A stretch of 64,000 bases of DNA from Doryteuthis pealeii (Eukaryota; Mollusca; Cephalopoda; Myopsida; Loliginidae): assembly GCA_023376005.1 (NCBI GenBank), contig CM042156.1:39704264-39768263 (forward strand). Reading direction: 5' to 3'. Under the pieces are notes generated by a model. It ran no database searches. It was not told the DNA's origin and worked only from the letters and a program-made list of their open reading frames with translations. The number at the start of each line of letters is the position of its first letter. The first letter of the stretch is position 1. The translations under genes and the position numbers were made by a program. This document shows positions 43,285 through 54,264 of the stretch, piece after piece.

Positions 43285-44205
43285 AGAATGAATGCAAGAG
43301 AGATTTTCAATGAATCCTTTTTGTTGTGTTGTTCTCTTCTTTTTTCTTCTCTTCCCTCCTCTCTTCTTTCAATTCTTTTCTTCTTCGTTTTGTTGTTGTC
43401 ATCATCTTCTTCTTTGAATTTTTTTCTTCTTCTTCCTCCTCTTCTTTCAATCTTTTTTCTTCGTCTTTGTTGTGTTGTAGTTTTCTTCTTTGAATTTTTT
43501 CTTCTCTTCCTCCCTTCTTTCAATTCTTTTCTTCGGCTTGTTGTTGTGTGTAGTTCTTCTTCTTGAACTTTTTTCTTCTTCCCTCTTCTTTCAATTCTTT
43601 CTTTCGTCTTTGTTGTGTTGTATTTCTTCTTTGAATTTTTTTCTCCTCTCTTCTTAATTCTCTTTTCTTCGTCTTTGTTGTGTGTTTAGTTTTCTTTGAA
43701 TTTTTTTCTTCTTCTTCCTCCTCTTCTTTCAATTCTTCTTCTTCGTTCTTCGTTGTTGTCGTCGTCGTCGTCTTCTTTGAATTTTTTTCTTCTTCCTTTT
43801 TCTTTATCTTCTTCTACTTTTATTTCTTCTTTTTCTTCTTTCAATTCTTGAGATCAAAAAGAATGAAATTTGCTGATCGAAGAATTTCAATGAATCCTTT
43901 GTTGTTGTTGTTGTTGTTGTTCTTCTTCTTTTTCTCTTCTTCCTCCTCTTCTTTCAATTCTTCTTCTTCGTCTTCGTGTTGTCGTCGTCTTCTCTTCGAA
44001 TTTTTTCTTCTTCTTCCCCTCTTCTTTCAATTCTTCTTCTTCGTCTTCGTTGTTGTTGTCGTCTTCTTCGAATTTTTTTTCTTCCTTTTTTCTCGATCTT
44101 TCTTCTACTTTCATTTCTTCTTTCTTTCTTTCAATTCTTGAGATCAAAACGAATGAAATTTGCGGATCGAAGAGAATTTTCAATGAATCCTTTTGATATT
44201 GTCAG
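43285..44205. repeat. Pyrimidine-rich (TTC)n tract in duplicated blocks
   Basis: Nearly pure C/T on the plus strand, dominated by TTC/TCT. A non-repetitive phrase (gagatcaaa(a)gaatgaa...tcaatgaatccttt) recurs at about 43,277, 43,851 and 44,140, showing that blocks of about 290-570 bp have duplicated. Open frames on both strands are composition artefacts. Long purine/pyrimidine asymmetry can form triplex DNA. Confidence 0.92.
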
Positions 44206-44384
44206 TAAACTTGAAAAACAAGACATGAATTGAACTTTCCCTTTTTAATCCTCTTTTCAAGAGGCTCGATCACAATCCAAAAAGGAAAACAGAAATTCTT
44301 TATGTTGGATGGTTGTTGGTTGGATTTTATGGATGTTTTGTTAGGTTATTTCATGCTGAAGATGTTTTTGATGGGCAGTGATGC

Positions 44385-44705
44385 GGATAGGTTTTTATTT
44401 TAGTGCATCCTGGGACACACATATTTGCTTTGAATGAGTCCCCAGGAAATAATGTTCCCAATTAAAGTTTCTTAATAGATTGTAGGCTTTTATTTATGAT
44501 CTGGGGAAACAACAAAAAGCCATTTAACTCCTATCTTGTAACCTATCCTGTGTAATTCATTTCTAAGAACTATTGAAATGTATTTACAGTTACTGAAATG
44601 GTGAGGGAAGAAAAAGAAAAACACTGGGATGTATGGATATGATTTTACTGTGTCCTTTATATTTTTGTGTGTCAGGGATGCAGGACAAGTACCTTCAGCA
44701 TCTTT
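44385..44705 (-). repeat. R6 repeat, reverse copy
   Basis: Reverse complement of 13,580-13,840: gaatgagtccccaggaaa, atcttgtaacctatcctgtg, actgggatgtatggatatga and gtcagggatgcaggac. Confidence 0.75.
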
Positions 44706-44719
44706 TGGTTGGCTATTCA

Positions 44720-45175
44720 TTTTTTTTTAAAAACTCATTTTATAATACTTCATTTTAATCTATTTAACCCGTAGATGGGACCCTTAACAGGTAATTACCA
44801 CTCCAGGTCAGAGTAGACTTGGAATAACGGTGATGAATGGGTACTGCACATTTCCGAGGGCTCCAATAATTGGAAACTTCATTATTAGATATAGTTTTAA
44901 CATCATAACCAGGACAACTAAGACCCTCAGCCACTCCTCTAGCACATATATGATAAAAGGCGTTGGGATTTGTTCATAAGGACAATAGGGTTGGGACCAA
45001 TCATATAGTACTAGGGTTTGACGTGACCAACCAATTGAGAAGGGGGCCTCTTGAAAGTGGAGTGTTGCATGTTATGATCAACTCAACACCAGGTAGCTCC
45101 ATTAGGGGGATTTTACCGCATGGGATGCAGTTGGCATATTCTATTGCTCTAGGCAACAAGGATTTCTCGGTGTGG
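44720..45175 (-). mobile_element. R1 copy, diverged
   Basis: Core from ctatttaacccgtagatggg to gcagttggcatattc, with several deletions in the 5' half and no intact tail. Confidence 0.75.
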
Positions 45176-45294
45176 GTGTGAGACTAGATGAGAGTTAAGG
45201 TTTCTTGCATTTTACGATTTTTGTGGCCATCCTTAGGCTTCAAGCAAGAGCACACTCCTGCGGAGATCCCTTGTGTTAAGCAGAGTGCAATTCT

Positions 45295-45510
45295 TAGTTG
45301 AAGAAAAATTTGGTTGCTCCTTTGTGTCCCTTAATGTTGGGTATGATATTTTGGTTGTTCCTTGGTGTTCCTTATTGTTGGGTATGATCCTTTAGGTTGC
45401 TCCTTTGTGTCCCTTAATATTTTTATAATCCTTTAGTTGTTCCTTGGTGTTCCTTAATGTTGGGTAATGATCCTTTGGTGTTCATTGGTGTTCTTTAATG
45501 TACAGGTCTG
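45295..45510 (+). repeat. Minisatellite of about 45 bp, five units
   Basis: Diverged units of ggttgttccttggtgttcct with taatgttgggtatgatcctt. Confidence 0.85.
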
Positions 45511-45559
45511 TCTGTCAATCCCAACAAAGTGCAAATGGACAGCGATTTAAATAGTTAGG

Positions 45560-47165
45560 TTGGTTGGTTGGGGTTTTTTGTATGCCGATACTTCTATGTG
45601 TAAAAAACAATGTTTTAAATGCGAAAAAGTTTTGAAAAATTTCATTTTTAATGGATATACATTTGTTTATAAACTCATGTTTTCTATTTACAAGATGACC
45701 CTCAACAGGTACTACCAAAAGTTTTGAATAATTTCATTTTTAATGATAATACAATTTTGTTTTTAAACTCATGTGGTTCATTACCATAGATGGGACCCTA
45801 ACAGGTAACTACACAAGTTTTTGAAATAATTTCATTTTTAATGGATAATACAATTTTGTTTTATAAACTCATGTTTTCTATTTACCATAGATGGGACCCT
45901 AACAGGTACTACCACAAGTTTGAAATAATTTCATTTTTAATGGATAATACAATTTTGTTTATAAACTCATGTTTTCTATTTACCCATAGATGGGACCCTA
46001 ACAGGTACTACCACAAGTTTTGAAATAATTTCATTTTTAATGGATAATACAATTTTGTTTATAAACTCATGTTTTCTATTTACCCATAGATGGGACCCTA
46101 ACAGGTACTACCACAAGTTTTGAAATAATTTCATTTTTAATGGATAATACAATTTTGTTTATAAACTCATGTTTTCTATTTACCCATAGATGGGACCCTA
46201 ACAGGTACTACCACAAGTTTTGAAATAATTCATTTTTAATGGATAATACAATTTTGTTTATAAACTCATGTTTTCTATTTACCCATAGATGGGACCCTAA
46301 CAGGTACTACCACAAGTTTTGAAATAATTTCATTTTTAATGGATAATACAATTTTGTTTATAAACTCATGTTTTCTATTTACCCATAGATGGGACCCTAA
46401 CAGGTACTACCACAAGTTTTGAAATAATTTCATTTTTAATGGATAATACAATTTTGTTTATAAACTCATGTTTTCTATTTACCCATAGATGGGACCCTAA
46501 CAGGTACTACCACAAGTTTTGAAATAATTTCATTTTTAATGGATAATACAATTTTGTTTATAAACTCATGTTTCTATTTACCCATAGATGGACCCTAACA
46601 GGTACTACCACAAGTTTTGAAATAATTTCATTTTTAATGGATAATACAATTTTGTTTATAAACTCATGTTTTCTATTTACCCATAGATGGGACCCTAACA
46701 GGTACTACCACAAGTTTTGAAATAATTTCATTTTTAATGGATAATACAATTTTTGTTTATAAACTCATGTTTTCTATTTACCCATAGATGGGACCCTAAC
46801 AGGTACTACCACAAGTTTGAAATAATTTCATTTTTAATGGATAATACAATTTTGTTTATAAACTCATGTTTTCTATTTACCCATAGATGGGACCCTAACA
46901 GGTACTACCACAAGTTTTGAAATAATTTCATTTTTAATGGATAATACAATTTTGTTTATAAACTCATGTTTTCTATTTACCCATAGATGAGACCCTAACA
47001 GGTACTACCACTCCGGGTCAGAGTGGACCAGCGAGCAATGGTGATGAAGGGGTACTCCACATTCCCCAAACCTCCAAAACTGGAACCTCACCATCAGTTA
47101 AAGTTTAACGTCATTCCCAGGACATGTAGACCCTCAGTCACCGCCTTCTAGCACCCACATGATAG
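45560..47165 (-). mobile_element. R1 copy expanded by an internal tandem array
   Basis: The left end is the degraded tail (ggttggttggggttttttg), and the right end is normal R1 (cggtcagagtggacc-like at 47,012 through gcacccacatgata). The core between them is amplified (next entry). Confidence 0.85.
45690..47010 (-). repeat. About 100-bp tandem array derived from R1, about 13 units
   Basis: Unit: acccatagatgggaccctaa...ggtactaccac, then aagttttgaaataatttcat and ttataaactcatgttttcta. The junction accac|aagttttg joins two R1 sites about 90 bp apart. The first two or three units at 45,690-45,880 are more diverged; later ones are nearly identical apart from homopolymer-length changes. This is local amplification, not repeated insertion. 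Confidence 0.93.
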
Positions 47166-47189
47166 ATTAAATAGTTAACCAACTACATA

Positions 47190-47290
47190 TTCAGGCTGTT
47201 GATTGACCGGTGTTCAAATCACGTGACTTGCTTAGTCTATGAATTTAAGTGTCCACCACTTAAATTCATAGACTAAGCAAGGTCATCAGG
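47190..47290. repeat. Perfect-arm palindrome
   Basis: Arm cttgcttagtctatgaattt plus aagtg is followed, after a 6-7 base loop, by its exact complement cacttaaattcatagactaagcaag. It can form a long hairpin. The adjacent ggtgttcaaatcacgtg resembles a B box. Confidence 0.85.
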
Positions 47291-47634
47291 CCTTATATCC
47301 ACAAAACAAAAATTCAAAAATAATTATGTAAATTTTACTTTTGTAAGAAAAGATGTAAGGTACCTGTTTAATGGATGTTGTTGAAAAAGAAGTGAAATGT
47401 GATATGGTGTTAATTAATTAAGAGAAGAAATTAATCTCTGTGAAGTCATGAGCATAAAAACATGGAATCAAGATGAACGTGACTATCCTGGGAATATAAG
47501 ATAAAATCTGAAACATTCTAACATATGTTAAAATACATGCAAGTATCTTGTATACGTGTCCGTACATCATGTACAAATACAGAAAGTTATGAAATCATTT
47601 GAAATAAACTCCTTGAGCATATCTATAACAGACA
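47291..47634. other. Unassigned sequence
   Basis: No recognised element. Confidence 0.4.
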
Positions 47635-47744
47635 GAAAAAGAAAGAGAGACAGAAATACAGATGAATGTGAAGAAGTGGGGCAGACTGATGGAGATAGAG
47701 AGAGAGAGAAGGGAGGAGGAGGAAAGAGAGAGAGGGGAGGAAGG

Positions 47745-47792
<48 letters not shown>

Positions 47793-47985
47793 CAGATGGA
47801 TGTGAACAGAGAAAGAAAGAAAAAGAGAGGCAGACAGATGCAAACAGAGGAGAGAGGGGTAGAAAGAAAGAGGTAGATGGATATAAAGAGAGAGAAATTG
47901 AGTGAGAGATAGGCAGACAAATAGAGAGAGACAGACGTGAACAGAGAGACAGAAAAGAGAGAGAGAGAGAGAGGATTCAGAAAGA

Positions 47986-48031
<46 letters not shown>

Positions 48032-48152
48032 CAAAAGAATGCAAACAGAGAGAAGAGGCAGACAGGTGCAAATAGAAAGAGAGAGAGAGGGGGGTAAGTA
48101 GGGATGGAGGGAGAAAGAAGCAGATGGATGTGAACAAGAAAAGCAGCAAATG

Positions 48153-48193
<41 letters not shown>

Positions 48194-48375
48194 ACAGAGG
48201 CAAATTGAGATGGAGATGAACACAGAGAGAAAGAGATGTATATATGTATGTGAACAGAGAGAAAGAGAGAGGTAGATGGATACAATGACAGAGAGAAAAG
48301 AAGCAGAGATTTAATGAGAGAGAGAGAGAGGGGGTGAAAGAAAGAGATGTAGATGGATGCAAACAGACAGACCCC
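47635..48375. repeat. Purine-rich (GA)n tract
   Basis: About 740 bp dominated by GA/GAGA with interspersed gcagatggatgtgaac phrases (for example 47,792, 48,120), showing a degenerate longer unit. Open frames up to 270 codons on the minus strand are serine/leucine low-complexity artefacts. Confidence 0.95.
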
Positions 48376-48559
48376 CCCCCTATCAGTCTAATAATGTCAA
48401 ATCTCACAATATCTCTGAGATTAAATCATTAGTTGCTATTTTTGTTATCCGTTGCTATATTTAGATGAATGTATAAATGGGTAGCCTAATAATCTTGCAG
48501 ACCATTGATAGTAAGTACTTCCTTCCAAGGTGCTCCACTAATAATGCTGACCAAGTCGG

Positions 48560-48905
48560 TGGGGCTTCTAAAGCGACAATTCTTCCAGGTTGTGGTTATA
48601 TCAGTACTGCTGTATGGATGCACCACCTGGACCCTAACAAAGCGCCTTGAGAATAAGCTAGATGGGACTAGGCATGCAGGACACTGCTGGAGAAGCAGGG
48701 ACGAGCTCATAAGCAACGTTCTCCTGTGGAAGCCAACACATGGACATGCTAACATAGGACGCCCACTAAGGATCTACATTGACCAACTATGCGAGGATTC
48801 TGGATGCTGCGCAGAGGACCTTCCAGGAGCAATGAGTGATAGGGAAGGTTGGCGAGTGATTGTCATGGATCTGCTTGCGCGACTTGAGGATGATGACCTC
48901 TTGTA
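48560..48905 (+). mobile_element. LINE-A 3' end with open frame
   Basis: An open frame from 48,505 to 48,906 includes KRQFFQVVVISVLLYGCTTW, KRLENKLDGT, then directly RHAGHCWRSRDELISNVLLW, GRPLRIYIDQLCEDSGC and MSDREGWRVIVMD. About 35-40 residues between LDG and RHAGHC are deleted in frame compared with the 13,985 copy. The stop is after DDDLL. The (ATG)n tail is minimal. This is the best-preserved LINE-A C terminus here, but the catalytic domains are absent. Confidence 0.83.
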
Positions 48906-49059
48906 GAGAGGTATCCCCTAAAAAGGTTGTTTTGGGTATAACTGGATCCGATGGTGAGGCTCCAGATATGGAGAGTATGGAGTACCCCTTCATTGCCATT
49001 ACTCCCAGGTTCACTCAGGAAACAAAATAAGGAGCATAGATAGTTGAGCATAAAGCAAT

Positions 49060-49925
49060 TTCTAGTCCAATTTACAAATAATATATCAACTATTATAGGA
49101 CAGAAGTAGTAAAACATACAACCTGTGTCCCATAATAGTTGACACATTTGCATCTAAATTTCATACACAAAATGTACCAAGTATTATGGGACAGAAAGTA
49201 GTAAAACATACAACCTGTGTCCCATAATAGTTGACACATTTGCATATAAATTTCATACACAAAATGTACCAAGTATTATGGGACAGAATAGTAAAACATA
49301 CAACCTGTGTCCCATAATAGTTGACACATTTGCATATAAATTTCATACACAAAATGTACCAAGTATTATGGGACAGAAGTAGTAAAACATACAACCTGTG
49401 TCCCATAATAGTTGACACATTTGCATATAAATTTCATACACAAAATGTACCAAGTATTATGGGACAGAAGTAGTAAAACATACAACCTGTGTCCCATAAT
49501 AGTTGACACATTTGCATATAAATTTCATACACAAAATGTACCAAGTATTATGGGACAGAAGTAGTAAAACATACAACCTGTATCCCATAATAGTTGACAC
49601 ATTTGCATATAAATTTCATACACAAAATGTACCAAGTATTATGGGACAGAAGTAGTAAAACATACAACCTGTATCCCATAATAGTTGACACATTTGCATA
49701 TAAATTTCATACACAAAATGTACCAAGTATTATGGGACAGAAGTAGTAAAACATACAACCTGTGTCCCATAATAGTTGACACATTTGCATCTAAATTTCA
49801 TGCACAAACTGTACCAAGTATTATGGACAGAAGTAGTAAAACATACAACTTGTGTCCCATAATAGTTGACACATTTGCATATAAATTTCATACACAAACT
49901 GTACAAGTATTATGGGACAGAAGTA
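49060..49925. repeat. 92-bp satellite, about nine units
   Basis: Unit contains gtcccataatagttgacaca, tttgcatataaatttcatac and accaagtattatgggacaga. The first and last units are the most diverged. Within a unit tgtcccataata and tattatgggaca form an inverted repeat, as though a small foldback were tandemly amplified. Confidence 0.95.
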
Positions 49926-50130
49926 CAGGGTGTTCCGAAAGACTTGTCACCCTTACATATTATTACTCACGCTGAACGATCCGGTTTCTCAAATGAGATA
50001 ACATCAGGTAGTAATTGCTATTTATAGAGTAATCTCTTTTATTTATATAAGTACTACAAATATGAAGTTACTGTTAATGTTACTGCTGCAGCATTCACCT
50101 TGGTTTGGTTGTGCTGGCTCCACTCAATGA
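49926..50130 (+). mobile_element. Possible mariner-like end and unassigned flank
   Basis: cagggtgttccgaaagactt/gtcacccttacatat resembles the ends of the MITE array at 19,698. It follows the satellite with no gap. The other end was not found. Confidence 0.45.
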
Positions 50131-50134
50131 ATTC

Positions 50135-50342
50135 ACCGAATAAGCGACGTTCTCCTGTGGAAGCCACCACATGGACATGCAAGTGTGGGATGTCCAGCTA
50201 GGACCTACATTGACCAGCTATGCGAAGATGCTGTTTGCTCTGCAGAGGAGCTCCCAGGTGCAATGAATGATAGGGAAGGTTGGCGAGAGATTGTCATGGA
50301 TATCCATGCTGCATGCGTGACATGATGATGATCATGATATAT
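50135..50342 (+). mobile_element. LINE-A 3' end fragment
   Basis: Translates to pieces such as RRSPVEATTWTC (frame broken), RTYIDQLCEDAVC, AEELPGAMNDREGWREIVMD and IHAA, then the (atg)n tail ending in (TA)n. Confidence 0.8.
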
Positions 50343-50595
50343 ATATATATATATTATGTATGTAGCTGGGTTAACAAGTCAGTTGGTATTAGGATGATTC
50401 TAAAATGGACCTTTCTTCAAACAGCAGAATATTAGAGTTGCTCAGGTCCAAGTTGAGAGTTCTATGTTCAATATTATTGAACAGAGCAATATAATTGGTA
50501 AAGTCAGTGGTCTGATGATACTCATAGGTATACACTGATACCTGTGGGATAGAAACAGATCAATAACTGCAAAGTGACCGATTTTTAAGCCTTTT
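50343..50595. other. Unassigned sequence with (TA)n
   Basis: Only a (TA)n run at 50,338-50,354 and AT-rich sequence. Confidence 0.4.
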
Positions 50596-50599
50596 CTTT

Positions 50600-50765
50600 A
50601 CCAAATATATAAGTTAAAAGAAAGGAAATGAATCCGATGGTATGAGTATAGATAAAAGGATATGAAAACAACATAATGTGCTGTTATAAAATGTTTTCAC
50701 TTTAACAGCATATTGGGTTGTTTTCATATCCTTTTATCTATACTCATATATATATATATATATAT
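50600..50765. repeat. Foldback palindrome at a TA run
   Basis: atgagtatagataaaaggat and atgaaaacaaca pair with tgttttcat and atccttttatctatactcat; arms of about 45 bp with a 20-bp loop. A diverged relative is at 29,020-29,225. Confidence 0.8.
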
Positions 50766-50950
50766 TATAAAAAATGGACTCCCTCGTCGATTTTCGACGC
50801 ATGAGTGTTCATCCAGGGAACAACCAGCACAGTGATTTGTTTATAGTGGTGAAGGCTTGTGTAGGACCATTCCACACTTTTTGGCACAGTCGATAGGAAA
50901 GAATTGGTGCATCAAGGAATGCCACAAACCCAATCAACGACTAACTTCAG
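50766..50950. other. Unassigned sequence
   Basis: In one plus-strand frame the text reads like HECSSREQPAQ, but there is no recognisable domain. Confidence 0.35.
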
Positions 50951-50954
50951 GAAT

Positions 50955-51110
50955 TTTGAATTTAGAGTTATCCCTCTCCTAGACTGGTTACCTACCCAAG
51001 GTTAAAGAGCCCAGTCTGCCCTACTATTTAATCCATAGATGGAGGGAGAATATATGGATTCATACCTTTCCCAAGGGTATTAGCGCTATGTGAAATGCCA
51101 ACAGTATATA
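50955..51110 (-). mobile_element. SINE-B body
   Basis: agagttatccctctcctaga, ggttaaagagcccagtctgc and gcgctatgtgaaatgcca, ending at (TA)n. No head. Confidence 0.75.
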
Positions 51111-51120
51111 TATATATATA

Positions 51121-51315
51121 TGAAAAATAGATGGAAATTAATCTGACAGTATGAATTTAACATTTTTGAAAAAACAAATGATGTTTATAATTGCTGGCAG
51201 AAATCTGTTTCGACCGCTTTATAATGACCGATCTATTAAAGCGGTCGAAACAGATTTCTGTCAGCAATTATAAACATCATTTGTTTTTTCAAAAATGTTA
51301 AATTCATATACATAT
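51121..51315. repeat. Near-perfect foldback between TA runs
   Basis: Arms of about 75 bp: gaatttaacatttttgaaaa/aacaaatgatgtttataatt... at 51,150-51,222 and the complement at 51,236-51,306, with very few mismatches and a loop of about 14 bp. (TA)n lies on both sides. Confidence 0.88.
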
Positions 51316-51320
51316 TTAAC

Positions 51321-51358
<38 letters not shown>

Positions 51359-51690
51359 TGGGTTAAATTCCTCAGAAAGCAGTTATTCAATTTAGCCCCC
51401 AAAAAGAAAGTAGAAGACTGGTAAGTCATTTGGGAATAATGACAAACCCAAGTTGAAGCCTGGCAGTCACCCAAAAGACAAATCGTTTCTTTCAATCCCA
51501 CTCTAAATACGCAAGATTATGAGAAAATTTGATGGTGTCAGATGTAACTGAAATGAATACATATCAGGAGGGAGTGTCTTCAAATAAAAAGAACAAAAAA
51601 AAAGAAGCACTTCTTTTCTTAGTAATAGTAACACTATTCTCATTTTACTGTGTTTAGGTACTGGAAAGGTAATTTCATCTTATACTAAAC
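51316..51690. repeat. (TA)n tract and unassigned sequence
   Basis: A TA run at 51,325-51,358, then sequence without a recognised element. Confidence 0.5.
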
Positions 51691-51838
51691 TTTGAGAAAT
51701 GGACCGAGCGATAGGGTACCTCAGGTATCAATCCACCCTGTCAGCTTGGGCAGTAGATTATGCAAACATCACCTCTGCAGAGAGGTAAGACCTCCTTCCA
51801 ATAGGGCCATCCGATTTCTAATTCTAATTTCATCCTAT

Positions 51839-52205
51839 TGGTTTGGTTTGTTTTATAGCATATCAACCTCAGTGGGCCATTTAATCTTGACAAGGTTTTG
51901 AAATGAATTCATTCTTAATGGATAGTCAATTTTTTTTATAAACACATTTTTCTATTTAACCCATAAATGGGACCCTAATAAGTATGACCACTCCGGGTCA
52001 GAGTAGACCTGGGAGAAATGGTGATGAAGGGGTGCTTCACATTCCCCAGATCTCCAGAACTGGAACCTCAACATCAGATAGAGTTTAACGTCATTCCTAG
52101 GACATGGAGACCCTCGGCCACTGCCTTCTAGCACCCATATGATAAAAAGGGTTGTGACTTGACCTAAGGACAATAGGGTTGGAGCAATCATATAGGTGCT
52201 AGTTA
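51839..52205 (-). mobile_element. R1 copy, 5'-truncated, nested
   Basis: Flanked by the 14-bp duplication taatttcatcctat at 51,825-51,838 and 52,206-52,219. The tail is at the left. Truncated at caatcatataggtgctag. Confidence 0.88.
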
Positions 52206-52299
52206 TAATTTCATCCTATACTTAACTTTGAGAAATGGACCAAGCAATAGGATTCCCCAGGTATCAATTCACCCTTTTATATTGGGCTGTAGAATATGC

Positions 52300-52550
52300 C
52301 ACAGTCGGTAGAGCGTTCGGCTAGAAACCAAAAAGGTTCCTAGTTCGATATTGGTCCTCGCCAACTCAGCGTATGAGTAGCACAGGGATCTGTGCGGTAA
52401 AGTAAGGAGCTGATGGTAGGTGTGGCGCTCCACCTCAGATGCCAAAAAACAATCTCCTTGGTCTAGCGCTATTGAAAAGGGGATAGACTCCCTCGCTGAT
52501 TGGCTGATATTGACTTTAGGCCGCCCTGACGACTTTACTTACTTTAGAAT
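52300..52550 (+). mobile_element. SINE-A copy, nested in R1
   Basis: Head truncated at its start (acagtcggtagagcgttcgg) but with the B box ggttcctagttcgatatt, full body and gactttacttact end. Flanked by tagaatatgcca on both sides (52,288 and 52,544), a duplication of R1 sequence. Confidence 0.86.
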
Positions 52551-52754
52551 ATGCCAATTGCACCTCTACAGAGAGGTAAGACCTCCCTCCAATGGGGTCA
52601 CCTGTTGGCCATGTGTGTCAATCCATGAAGCCTAAGGACAGGAACATGGTGTCTGAACAGTCTGTGACCCAGTTACTAGGTGGTCCTTTGACATGCAACA
52701 CTCCACTTCGGAGATGGTCAATTAGCTGGTCAAGTCATGCCCTAGCACCTATAT

Positions 52755-53257
52755 CAGTGGTTCCCAACCTTTCTATTCCTGCACCCTTAAAAGAGTTTTG
52801 CTCTGACCTCGCACCCCGACAATTTATACTTTTGTTCAAAACTATAGAATGTGAATCCATACTAAAGTTTTATCAAAAGATCATATATATCTCACTCTCT
52901 AAATCTAATATAATATGTAAACAAAAATCAGACATTAATATTTGAATTACTTACTAAATTCTGGCTCAAATTTAATAAGGAACTCAAATTCACGACACTA
53001 TATTTGAATAAACTTTACAAAAAATAGTTACTTGCTTAAAAAATTACTAATAAAAAAGAAGGCTGACTTCAAAAAGTTTGTTAATGTATTTTAATTCAAT
53101 GACTCTTTTGTTGTGGTTTCTGGCTTATGAGTTCTTCAAAACGTGGAATTATGCTGCTGATAAAGAAAATGAAAATATAAATAATATTAATTACAAAAGA
53201 AAAAAATTAATCTAAATTTGAATCGACTCTTCTCACACCCTTGGTCGGGAACCCCTG
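52755..53257. mobile_element. hAT-type MITE
   Basis: The left end CAGTGGTTCCCAACC and right end GGTCGGGAACCCCTG form the inverted ends typical of hAT elements. Flanking octamers acctatat and acctaatt match at six of eight positions and come from R1 (agcacctatatgattg), so the empty site is known. Non-coding interior of 503 bp. Confidence 0.85.
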
Positions 53258-53660
53258 ACCTAATTGATTGTCCAAACTGAATTCTTCAAATTGCTCTTAG
53301 GGAAAACACGCAACCCTCTTTATCATTTAGGTGTTAGAATGCTAGTGATGTTAAAAAAAAACTCCAAAAGAACTGCATGAAAATTTACTGATCTTGCAGA
53401 CATTACATGTTTATGCATCCAGAGTAAAGTTAGCATAAGGTCGGTTCTTAATAAATTTTGACTCCAGGAGTGTCCTTGTTTTCATATACAAGATATCTTG
53501 TACACAAGACATATGGATGCTTGCATGCCTTGCCTCATGAGGTAAATTTCCTCTTGCTTCATTATAGAAAAACAGAATTCTCTTGATATAATTAGATTTC
53601 AAATTTCTGTTTGTATAAACCATTCTCTCACAGACAAGATACAACACAAACTCATTTTTT
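53258..53660. other. Unassigned sequence
   Basis: After the R1 remnant (gattgtcca) nothing is recognised. A 78-codon minus-strand frame has no domain. Confidence 0.4.
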
Positions 53661-53664
53661 TTAA

Positions 53665-53895
53665 GTAGAGTACAGCTAGTTTGAATTTAAAGTTTTCTTT
53701 CTTCTAGACTGGTTGCTGTATCAAGGTTAAATAGCCCAGTCTACCCTACTATTTATCCATAGTTGGAGGGAGAGAGAACAAATGGATTGATACTGGTCTG
53801 CCAAGGCTAAAGAACCCAGTCTACCCTACTATTTATCCATAGCTAGGGGGAGAGAGAACAAATGGATTGATACCTTTCCTGAGGGCATGAGCAAA
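53665..53895 (-). mobile_element. SINE-B body with internal duplication
   Basis: The piece agcccagtctaccctactat/ttatccatag...gggagagagaacaaatggat is present twice in tandem (about 53,729 and 53,805). No head. Confidence 0.75.
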
Positions 53896-54264
53896 AAAAC
53901 AAACTTGCATGAGAATTTACTTATCTTGCAATAGTCACAGATGTTCAGGAATCCAGAGAAAGGTCTCCTCTGATTAGTTGCCAAGATAAATCAAGGCTGC
54001 ACGACCAGTTCTTGAGATATTCAAAATAGTTGGATACTTTTTGCATGGAACGTATACAGATATATCACACTGCACTAAACAGGGGGTAGTATCAGAGGCG
54101 CATTCCGGCAGTTTTGGAAAATAGCAAAAGGAAACATAGTTATTTTTGTACAAACCACTACAAGATGTGCACTTAAGTCAGGTGAGGTGTCAGGCAGGTA
54201 CATGGATTTCCCCATCCTCAAAAATACCCGTGTAAAACATATCCCAGCAAAACATGGCTTTTAA

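Larger units (their letters stand above)
51691..52754 (+). mobile_element. R1 host pieces with nested insertions
   Basis: R1 5' sequence in forward orientation appears as pieces: 51,741-51,838 (caccctgtcagcttgggcag), 52,206-52,298 (a duplicated stretch of the same 5' region) and 52,549-52,754 (ccaattgcacctctacagag onward). They are split by a reverse R1, a SINE-A and, at the right edge, a hAT MITE. Confidence 0.78.

Noticed and set aside
43288..44233. Several 70-150-codon Phe/Ser- or Lys/Glu-rich frames
   Set aside because: Composition artefact of the TTC tract; all frames of both strands are open.
47567..48407. 218- and 270-codon Ser/Leu-rich frames
   Set aside because: They arise from the (GA)n tract, which has no stop codons in several frames. 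No domain, no conservation between units.
49060..49925. CRISPR-like regular array
   Set aside because: The entire 92-bp unit is repeated without unique spacers, and the context is eukaryotic. It is a satellite.
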